From contig JAITSI010000078.1 in the NCBI GenBank assembly GCA_031287845.1, positions 1 to 6,257 of the forward strand: a stretch of DNA of 6,257 nucleotides. Reading direction: 5' to 3'. The DNA comes from Puniceicoccales bacterium. Its GTDB lineage: Bacteria; Verrucomicrobiota; Verrucomicrobiia; Opitutales; JAIRLM01. Positions within the stretch are counted from its first letter, which is position 1. Each line of letters begins with the position of its first letter. The notes beneath the pieces were generated by a model. It searched no databases and was not told the origin of the DNA. It worked only from the letters and a program-made list of their open reading frames with translations. Below are positions 1 to 4,875 of the stretch, in pieces. The position numbers and the translations under genes were made by a program.

Positions 1-1
1 A

Positions 2-196
2 CGACCCGCAACGCCGGTGGCGCCGGCTGATTCAGCGAAACGACGGAACACATCTTTGACAATCACAATGGAGCAAAATGCGAAAGGCGCAAGCCAATTC
101 GCCGGCCCGTCGGAAGGGCTCGCGCCGCACACCTACCCGGAAAAGATTTTTTTGGAAAAATTCATTGACAATCGCAGACGAGTTTGTCAAACTTAA
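2..196 (+). CDS. 3' end of an unrecognised gene (partial, runs off left edge)
   Basis: The frame starting at base 2 is open from the window edge to a TAA at 194-196, giving about 64 residues that contain PATPVAPADSAKRR, then MEQNAKGASQFAG, and end in FIDNRRRVCQT. It is hydrophilic, has no membrane segment, and starts with an Ala/Pro-rich linker-like stretch. The stop lies only 3 bases before the ATG of the next gene, the spacing expected inside an operon, which is the main reason to believe this frame over the competing Arg/Lys-rich frame at 78-281. An internal ATG at 68-70 could instead start a free-standing 42-residue protein. No Shine-Dalgarno sequence precedes it. I do not recognise a family. 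Confidence 0.5.
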   Translation, partial: RPATPVAPADSAKRRNTSLTITMEQNAKGASQFAGPSEGLAPHTYPEKIFLEKFIDNRRRVCQT

Positions 197-199
197 ACA

Positions 200-592
200 A
201 TGGAAGCTAACAAAATGGAACTACGTGACGTTGACAAAAAAGGAGGAATTTCGCTACCGGCCGTCTTCGGCGCCGGCGTAACTCTGCTGAAGAAAATAGT
301 GACAAGCTCAAAATTTTGGATCACCGCTGGGATTGTGCTCGCTGTGGTGGGCGTACCCAGCCTTTTTTGCCTTTTTTTCCCCATTATAGTGCTATCGTTG
401 GGTGGTACAATTTGCTTTATAATAGGACTTATATTCCTCCTGACGGGTGGAGGTTTTATCGGGTTGGGGGCTGCAATCCGGGAGGAAGAGCAGGAAAAGA
501 AGCGCCTGCCCCTTGCCTATTCCAGGGAATTCAATGGCGATGGGCCACCTCCTATTTCCGTGAAGAAAAAGCCTTCAGAGGAAACTGAATAA
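200..592 (+). CDS. Small membrane protein with paired hydrophobic segments, function unknown
   Basis: This 130-residue protein has a hydrophilic N-terminus (1-37), two adjoining long hydrophobic stretches (about 39-62, starting FWITAGIVLAVVG, and about 63-92, rich in Gly/Ile/Leu), then a charged tail (94-130) with EEEQEKKR, a PPP motif and a Lys/Glu-rich end. The two segments are separated only by a short turn around Phe60-Pro61, so the protein is probably a membrane hairpin with both ends on the same side. No signal peptide or enzymatic motif is visible. ATG 200 is chosen because it follows the preceding stop by 3 bases; ATG 215 is an alternative. Neither has a Shine-Dalgarno. The AAGGAGG at 240-246 lies inside the gene. 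The hairpin layout recalls bilobed inclusion-membrane proteins of Chlamydiae, but this is architecture only, with no sequence match claimed. Base composition is less GC-rich than the core at 1506-4656. Confidence 0.7.
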   Translation: MEANKMELRDVDKKGGISLPAVFGAGVTLLKKIVTSSKFWITAGIVLAVVGVPSLFCLFFPIIVLSLGGTICFIIGLIFLLTGGGFIGLGAAIREEEQEKKRLPLAYSREFNGDGPPPISVKKKPSEETE

Positions 593-654
593 AAAAGTGT
601 AATGCCGGTGCAATGCCCTTGCGAAGGGGGATAAAATTTTGCCCATGCACTTCC

Positions 655-1137
655 ATGAGCGTGGCGATTTCAAGCGATGTGGAGAAGGGGTTAGGCGGCG
701 TGCATATGGGAGGCCTGCGCGCAGACCCCGGACGCATAGAACCGGAAAAGGATTTACTTGCACAGGTGATTGTGGAAATGGGAGGCGCTGCCAGTGCGGT
801 GGCAGCTGCTGTGTGGAATTTTATGGAGGCGGATGCTAGGGGTGGATGGCAGGATTCTAGCCAGGCTGTGCTTAGCATTATTTCCGCCATTACTGGCATC
901 GGTATGGGAATTTATAATATTTATAAATTCTGTCGTTTACAGAACGAAAAAAGGAGAAAAGAGAAGTCGGATGAAATCCGTGAATTTCAACAAGCTTTAA
1001 GCGGTGAAATACAGAGCTTGCGAAATGCGTTAATTGGGGGAAAGTATACTCCGCTCCCGGATAATGGGCAAGCCCATCAGGGCGTGGACGGCGAACTCCA
1101 GGGCATGCCGACTGCGTTTCAGAGCGCAGAGGTGTAG
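655..1137 (+). CDS. Helical protein with one hydrophobic segment and a C-terminal charged helix, function unknown
   Basis: From ATG 655 the protein has 160 residues. Residues 1-32 are polar. Residues 33-58 form an Ala-rich amphipathic or weakly hydrophobic helix (around GGAASAVAAAVW). Residues 70-92 are a clear hydrophobic segment ending in GIGMGIYNIYKF. Residues 95-127 are a strongly charged Lys/Arg/Glu/Gln helix, likely coiled coil, and the last 30 residues are polar and Gly/Pro-containing. It ends TAG at 1135-1137. It lies 62 bases after the membrane-hairpin gene on the same strand, so cotranscription is plausible. An in-frame ATG at 613 would add 14 basic residues, and ATG 706 would shorten it; none of the three has a good Shine-Dalgarno. 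One hydrophobic helix followed by a coiled coil occurs in secreted translocator-type proteins, but I see no diagnostic motif and leave the function open. Confidence 0.62.
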   Translation: MSVAISSDVEKGLGGVHMGGLRADPGRIEPEKDLLAQVIVEMGGAASAVAAAVWNFMEADARGGWQDSSQAVLSIISAITGIGMGIYNIYKFCRLQNEKRRKEKSDEIREFQQALSGEIQSLRNALIGGKYTPLPDNGQAHQGVDGELQGMPTAFQSAEV

Positions 1138-1322
1138 ACACGGCCGCGCTAGGGCAGGGAAGCGGGTGTTTTTTTCGCCTGCGCTCGCCGCGCCGGGCCG
1201 CTGATGCGATGGGGATTCTAGGGTCAGGACCCGTAAAATCGCACTCCACCTCAATCTGGAAAGGTGATCGATACGGACCTGTGGCGCAGGAACTTGACTT
1301 CTTGAGGGAAAGGCCGCTCACG

Positions 1323-1350
1323 GGCGCTGCCCGGCGGAGCGGGCAGTGCC
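1323..1350 (-). terminator. Strong GC hairpin, possible terminator or processing structure after the acyltransferase gene
   Basis: Bases 1323-1333 (GGCGCTGCCCG) pair with 1340-1350 (CGGGCAGTGCC) around a 6-base loop, giving 11 pairs including one G-T. No T-run follows in either direction, so it is not a classic intrinsic terminator. Read on the minus strand it begins about 19 bases after the repeat copy ending at 1369. That is the same position a hairpin occupies after the second repeat copy near 4822. Confidence 0.35.
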
Positions 1351-1368
1351 GCGGGCCAGCCCTGATGG

Positions 1369-1505
1369 GGTCTCGAGGGCCGGCCGGGCCCTTTTGGGGG
1401 CTCTGCCCCCAGCTCCGCTTCCCCTGACTATCGATGCTACGGCACTCCGTGGGCGGGGGATTGGCAAAGGGGCAGCGGCAGCCCCCATTGGGACCTCCCG
1501 GGACC
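1369..1505 (-). repeat. Dispersed ~140-bp element, copy 1, directly downstream of the acyltransferase stop codon
   Basis: Read on the minus strand from 1505, this sequence is collinear with the plus strand from 4657. Matching blocks, with offsets from the first base after each stop codon, are: TCCCGGG (2 versus 0), CACGGAGTGCCGTAGC versus CGCGGAGCGCCGTGGC (54 versus 52), GGAAGCGGAGCT exact (83 versus 87), CAGAGCCCCCA exact (100 versus 105), and a GGGC.CGGCCG..C.TCGAG block ending at about 136 versus 140. Five ordered blocks at near-constant spacing make chance unlikely. The element starts at the acyltransferase stop and has the same orientation as that gene. It contains the TGGGGGC / GCCCCCA hairpin at 1395-1411. 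It may be a transcribed 3' structural element, a small non-autonomous mobile repeat, or remains of a duplicated coding sequence. Confidence 0.65.
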
Positions 1506-2819
1506 TCAGGGGTCCGCCATCGGCAGGCCAAGGGAGACCAGGTGCCGCCGCTCGGACGAGGGGATGCACTGGCCTAGAAATGGCCGGCGGACCCTTCCCC
1601 CGATGCCGATGCGCAGGGGCGTGCCGCGGGCTTCCCAGCCGGCCAGGTAGGACTGGGAAAAGGTAAAGTAGAGGTCGAAGGGGCCCGCATCCCTGGTCCC
1701 TGCCGCGATGGCGTCCGCGTCGGGAAAGGCCCAGCTGGCGCTATCCAAGAGCCGGGCCGGGCAGAGCAGGGTAATGTGGCCGTCGGGGCGGCCCTCGCGG
1801 ATGGCGCGGAGAAATTCTCCGACGGGCTGCCAGGCCGATGGGGAATTTGCCAAACGGACGGCGATGGGGAAGCGCCGGGGCAGGCTGTCCAGGGAACGAA
1901 GAGCCAGTGCCCGGTCCAGTGCGCTGCGCTTGCTTTGCAGGGAAAGAATTCTATTGGCCGGCCACTTCCATCGGCCGTGGGCCCAGAGCCAGTCGGAGCG
2001 GAAGTTGCCGTCCCGCTCCAGGTGGGATTCCAGCCAGAGGTCCGAGGCGGCGGCCACCGTTCCCTCCGTCGCCGGGAGCGGCTCCACGGCGACCGTGCCG
2101 CGGAAAAATCCCGTCCGCTCCACCCGGGCCAGCCAGATGTTTTCCGTGCCGTGGCCGTGGAACAGCTCTGCCAGCGGGGAGGAAGAGACGATGCGGCCGC
2201 AGAGCAGGGACAGGGTCCCGGCCGCCCCCGCGTTCTGGTCGAAGAGAAGCCCCACGCAGCCACCGGACCGGAGCAGGGATGCCGCCTCGGCCAAGCTCCG
2301 CTTCCGGGACAGGAGCCGCAGGCCAAAGCGTTCCCGCGTGCGGCGCACGGAGGATTCCAGGACCGGGTTGGCGAAGGGCCGGTAGAGGATGGCGACGGGC
2401 AGGGATTCCTTCTCCACGGCCAGCAGGAGCGGAAGGAAGGTGAGCGCCTCGGTGAGGGTCTGATGGGGAATGAGCAAGAGCTGGGGGCGATCGCCGGCGC
2501 GCAGGTTTTCCAGCACGGACTGCCAAGGCCCGCGGAGGGAAAATTGCCGGCGGATGCGGCCGGGGGAGAGGAAGGGGGCGGCCAGGGAAAATAGGCCCAG
2601 CTCCACCAGCCGGGAGGCGCTTCTCCGGGCGATGGCCCGCCTTTCCCTTTTTTTCAAAAATGGCAGGGCCAGGTCCAGGTTGCGGCAGAGCAGTGCCCTG
2701 CGTGGCCGGTGGACGAGGAAGAGCAGTCTTCCCAGCGCCCAGCAGAGCGGGCGCAGCACCATCGCCGGCAGGTGGGCAACGGCGCCGCCCAGGATGGCTA
2801 GCAATGCCCGCAGGACCAT
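1506..2819 (-). CDS. LpxL/HtrB-family lipid A acyltransferase fused to a truncated GT9 heptosyltransferase-like domain
   Basis: This 437-residue protein has two parts. Residues 1-292 follow the lipid A late-acyltransferase (LABLAT) family, which transfers an acyl chain to Kdo-lipid A at the inner membrane. Visible features are an N-terminal hydrophobic segment, RRALLCRNLDLALP (40-53), the HX4E catalytic pair H119/E124, YRP at 146-148, DQ at 194-195, and the terminal WLWAHGRWKW signature (277-286). Residues 317-437 align with the N-terminal half of GT9 heptosyltransferases (WaaF type): the I-x-V-R-x-x-N start at 319-325, HITLL at 348-352, FDL at 381-383, and PLRIG at 401-405. The catalytic-Asp position of the family's N-W-x-G-D motif is Ala329, and the whole donor-binding C-terminal domain is absent, so this part cannot be a normal heptosyltransferase. 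ATG 2819 gives a typical LpxL N-terminus without a Shine-Dalgarno. The gene is divergent from the GNAT gene. I am confident in the acyltransferase and moderately so in the GT9 vestige. Confidence 0.88.
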   Translation of the reverse strand: MVLRALLAILGGAVAHLPAMVLRPLCWALGRLLFLVHRPRRALLCRNLDLALPFLKKRERRAIARRSASRLVELGLFSLAAPFLSPGRIRRQFSLRGPWQSVLENLRAGDRPQLLLIPHQTLTEALTFLPLLLAVEKESLPVAILYRPFANPVLESSVRRTRERFGLRLLSRKRSLAEAASLLRSGGCVGLLFDQNAGAAGTLSLLCGRIVSSSPLAELFHGHGTENIWLARVERTGFFRGTVAVEPLPATEGTVAAASDLWLESHLERDGNFRSDWLWAHGRWKWPANRILSLQSKRSALDRALALRSLDSLPRRFPIAVRLANSPSAWQPVGEFLRAIREGRPDGHITLLCPARLLDSASWAFPDADAIAAGTRDAGPFDLYFTFSQSYLAGWEARGTPLRIGIGGRVRRPFLGQCIPSSERRHLVSLGLPMADP

Positions 2820-2928
2820 GGGCAGTTTTTGCTAATTTTGTCCGGACCTGGCAAGGGAAAGCCCTTGGGGGAAAATTGCACGCCGGCGCCGCGGTAAATT
2901 TCTTGCCAATGGCCTCGGCCCGTCCAGC
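2820..2928. promoter_or_regulatory. Divergent intergenic region with inverted repeats
   Basis: These 109 bases must hold the promoters for both the acyltransferase (minus) and the acetyltransferase/permease pair (plus). The sequence shows an 8-base palindrome GTCCGGAC at 2840-2847 and a hairpin CAAGGG / CCCTTG with a 4-base loop at 2852-2867. AT-rich patches lie at about 2825-2839 and 2894-2904. No convincing -35/-10 pair is visible on either strand. The inverted repeats could be operator sites, but there is no direct evidence for a bound regulator. Confidence 0.3.
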
Positions 2929-3516
2929 ATGGGGACCATGTCCCGCCATGGGGTTTTGGAAACGGAGCGGCTGTGGCTGCGGCCCCTGGAGGAATCGGAT
3001 CTGGCGCGGCTGATTGAGTTCATGGGGGAGCGCGGGGTAACGGATTTTTTGCTTTTCTTTTCCTATCCCATCGACGGGGAACAGGTGCGCAGCTGGCTGG
3101 AGAACGTGCTGGCGGCGGACCCGCAGGGCTGCGCCTACTGGGCACTGGCGGAACGGACGGACCCGGGCCGGCTCGTCGGCGTCATCAGCCTCACCCTGGA
3201 AAATTACCACAGGAAGGGCGAGATCGGCTTCTGGCTGGACCGATCCCGCTGGAACCGGGGCTACATGACCGAGGCCGCATGGCGGGTGGTCCGCTACGCC
3301 TTCGACGACCTCAAGCTCCACCGGGTCGAAATTACCCACATGGTGAAAAATCGGGCATCGCGGCGGGTCGTGGAGAAGCTGGGATTCCAACAAGAGGGCT
3401 GCTGGCGGGAGGGGCACTACAAAGAGGGCCAGTTCCTGGACGTTTGCCTCTACGGCATGCTGGAGGTGGACTACCTACGGGCTCAAAAACGGTTTGCGGC
3501 GGCCGGAAAAGGCTAA
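2929..3516 (+). CDS. RimJ/RimL-family GNAT N-acetyltransferase
   Basis: This 195-residue cytoplasmic enzyme would transfer an acetyl group from acetyl-CoA to an amine, usually the N-terminus of a protein or a small molecule. The order of motifs matches the family: LETERLWLRPLEESDL at 10-25, the GEIGFWLD strand at 97-104, the acetyl-CoA pyrophosphate-binding loop WNRGYMTEA at 108-116, YAFDDLKLHRVE at 123-134, and NRASRRVVEKLGF at 141-153 followed by EG and a final D-x-x-x-Y (171-175). Length is normal. ATG 2929 and ATG 2938 are both possible; neither has a Shine-Dalgarno. It lies 12 bases before the permease gene on the same strand, so the two are probably cotranscribed. The substrate cannot be told from sequence; ribosomal-protein modification is the family's best-known role, and envelope-sugar acetylation is a context guess. 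Confidence 0.9.
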   Translation: MGTMSRHGVLETERLWLRPLEESDLARLIEFMGERGVTDFLLFFSYPIDGEQVRSWLENVLAADPQGCAYWALAERTDPGRLVGVISLTLENYHRKGEIGFWLDRSRWNRGYMTEAAWRVVRYAFDDLKLHRVEITHMVKNRASRRVVEKLGFQQEGCWREGHYKEGQFLDVCLYGMLEVDYLRAQKRFAAAGKG

Positions 3517-3528
3517 TTTTTTTGGCCC

Positions 3529-4656
3529 ATGCTCTACCGGCGCCATATTTTTTGGCGGACCCTGCGGGCGACGCTTGCCTGCGTTGCCCTGTTCGTGGGG
3601 GCGCTGCTGGCCGGCAATGGCCTGCGCGACGCGGTTCCCCTGCTGGCGGCGGGCCAGCTGGCGCCGCGGCTTTTTTTCCAAACCCTTTCCGCGCTGGTCC
3701 CTTCGGTTGCCGCCTACGCCCTGCCCCTGGGGCTGCTCACCGCCGTGCTTTTGACCGTTGGCCGCATGGCGGCGGACCGGGAACTGCTCATTTTGCGCTC
3801 GACCGGCCTTGGCCCGGGCCGGGTGGCGGTCCCCATCCTCTGGCTGGCACTGCTGGCCGCTGCCGGATCCCTTGCCATCGATCTCTTCCACGCGCCCCGG
3901 GCGCTCTACTCCTATCGCCAGGGCCTGCGCCGCCTTGTCCAGCGGGACCCCCTGCGCTTTCTATGTCCAGGCCAGTTTGTCCGGCACTTTCCCGGGCTCA
4001 TCCTCCACGCCGCCGGCCAGGATGGGACATCCCTGCGCGGCCTGCACATCTGGGAATTGCGCGGCGGCGGTGCCGTGGCCGGCTGCCTGCGGGCGGACCT
4101 GGGACGGCTGTCACTGGCGGAGGACGGCGACTCCCTGGTCCTGACCCTGGAAAATGGCTCCCTGGAGCGCATGGACGGCGGTGCAATGGTCTTTTTCCGC
4201 GAATTTTCCCTGCCCCTGGCGCTGGCCCACGGCCTTCCCGCCGTGGAGGGACAGAAGCGGCTCAAGCACCGGGATCTGTTTGAGCTGTGCGATGCCTTCG
4301 TCCACTGGACCGGCGGCCAGGAACCGCTGGAAAGCCGCTGCCGGGAGCGGCGCCGGCTGGACTTCATCGCCGTCAATCTGGTCCTGCAGAGGAGCCTGGC
4401 CATGGCCTGCTCGCTCATTGCCTTTGCCCTGCTGGCCATTCCCCTGGCCGAGCGGCTGGCAAGGTCGGAGACGTCGCTTGCCTTGGCCCTTGCCCTGCTC
4501 CTTGCCCTGGCCTACTACTTTGCCCTCACGGCAATTTCCTGGCTGGAAGCTTCCCCCACGCTGCGCGCCGACTGGCTAATCTGGCTCCCCAACGGAATCC
4601 TCTTCGCCGCCGCCGGCTGGCTGTGGTGGAGGGGACGCTGGTGCCAAATTTCATAA
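3529..4656 (+). CDS. LptF/LptG (YjgP/YjgQ) family permease of the LPS export ABC transporter
   Basis: In this family, two related permeases with the ATPase LptB pull LPS out of the inner membrane and pass it to LptC-LptA. The 375-residue protein has the expected plan: three membrane helices (about 11-30, 52-78, 98-118), a periplasmic beta-rich domain (about 120-275) and three more helices (about 284-305, 314-337, 347-367). The conserved cytoplasmic segment GRMAADRELLILRSTG is at 78-93, matching the family's GR-x-AAD-x-E-L-x-x-LR-x-x-G pattern. The periplasmic part has CPGQFVRHFPGLILH (146-160) and LTLENG (205-210). The second half opens with RRRLDFIAVNLVLQRSLAM, matching the family's re-entry to the membrane. 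It starts 12 bases after the acetyltransferase stop and has no Shine-Dalgarno. F versus G cannot be assigned. No partner permease is in the window. Confidence 0.88.
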   Translation: MLYRRHIFWRTLRATLACVALFVGALLAGNGLRDAVPLLAAGQLAPRLFFQTLSALVPSVAAYALPLGLLTAVLLTVGRMAADRELLILRSTGLGPGRVAVPILWLALLAAAGSLAIDLFHAPRALYSYRQGLRRLVQRDPLRFLCPGQFVRHFPGLILHAAGQDGTSLRGLHIWELRGGGAVAGCLRADLGRLSLAEDGDSLVLTLENGSLERMDGGAMVFFREFSLPLALAHGLPAVEGQKRLKHRDLFELCDAFVHWTGGQEPLESRCRERRRLDFIAVNLVLQRSLAMACSLIAFALLAIPLAERLARSETSLALALALLLALAYYFALTAISWLEASPTLRADWLIWLPNGILFAAAGWLWWRGRWCQIS

Positions 4657-4797
4657 TCCCGGGCTTTGGTGGCCCAAAGGTATCCGCACCCCCTCTGCCA
4701 CCTCTTTCCGCGGAGCGCCGTGGCCAGGGTGTCGATGCCCGGAGGAAGCGGAGCTTGGAAACAGAGCCCCCATTGGGCGCGGCCGATCTTCGAGGCC
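4657..4797 (+). repeat. Dispersed ~140-bp element, copy 2, directly downstream of the permease stop codon
   Basis: This is the partner of the copy at 1369-1505, in opposite chromosomal orientation but the same orientation relative to its upstream gene. It begins with TCCCGGG immediately after the permease TAA, contains CGCGGAGCGCCGTGGC (4709-4724), GGAAGCGGAGCT (4744-4755), CAGAGCCCCCA (4762-4772) and ends around CTTCGAGGCC (4788-4797). A small hairpin CTTTGG / CCAAAG with a 4-base loop lies at 4664-4679 and is not conserved in copy 1. The hairpin formed by the GGGGGC arms in copy 1 is degenerate here. Confidence 0.65.
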
Positions 4798-4821
4798 GCG
4801 GTGCTCCTGCTATCACAGACG

Positions 4822-4849
4822 GGGATTGGCCGTTGCCCAATCCCATTTT
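4822..4849 (+). terminator. Hairpin with short T-run, candidate terminator for the acetyltransferase-permease operon
   Basis: GGGATTGG (4822-4829) pairs perfectly with CCAATCCC (4837-4844) around a 7-base loop, followed after one base by TTTT (4846-4849). On the plus strand this has the form of a modest intrinsic terminator. It lies about 165 bases past the permease stop and 24 bases after the end of the repeat. It also sits just past the stop codon of the converging minus-strand gene, where the downstream side has no T-run. Confidence 0.45.
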
Positions 4850-4875
4850 CCGCTTCGCCAGCCGCTGGGCTGCGC

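Larger units (their letters stand above)
1138..1505. other. Hairpin-rich intergenic region without a credible gene
   Basis: This stretch of 368 bases separates two convergent genes. Nothing in either direction resembles the missing C-terminal half of the GT9 domain that ends at 1506. It holds a GC hairpin at 1323-1350, a T-tailed hairpin on the plus strand at 1376-1395 (AGGGCC / GGCCCT, then TTTT), an adjoining TGGGGGC / GCCCCCA hairpin with a 3-base loop at 1395-1411, and one copy of a dispersed element at 1369-1505. A T7 tract at about 1167-1173 sits in the loop of a weak GCGGGTG / CGCCTGC pairing just after the plus-strand stop. No tRNA or other RNA gene was recognised. Confidence 0.55.

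Noticed and set aside
56..173. TTGACAATC occurring twice (56-64 and 165-173), resembling -35 boxes
   Set aside because: No acceptable -10 box stands 16-18 bases downstream of either copy, and both lie inside an open frame.
240..246. Perfect Shine-Dalgarno AAGGAGG
   Set aside because: No start codon follows at usable distance; it lies within the codons for Lys-Lys-Gly-Gly of the hairpin protein.
78..281. Arg/Lys-rich frame of 67 residues overlapping the membrane-hairpin gene
   Set aside because: It overlaps both the frame ending at 196 and the start of the hairpin gene, has low-complexity basic composition and no start signal.
639..839. Cys/Gly-rich 66-residue frame following the GCCCATG context at 645
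   Set aside because: Its composition looks like a shadow of the other frame, whose hydrophobic and coiled-coil layout is much more protein-like.
1270..1310. GGACCTGTGGCGCAGGA-like stretch considered as a tRNA 5' half
   Set aside because: There is no T-arm consensus GTTCGAATC-type sequence or matching acceptor stem downstream.
1951..3417. Very long minus-strand frame of 488 residues
   Set aside because: It is a Pro/Ala/Arg-rich shadow running across two recognised genes on opposite strands, an effect of high GC.
3279..4283. Plus-strand frame of 334 residues across the acetyltransferase and permease
   Set aside because: It is a Gly/Pro/Arg-rich shadow; the acetyltransferase and permease frames carry full family motifs.
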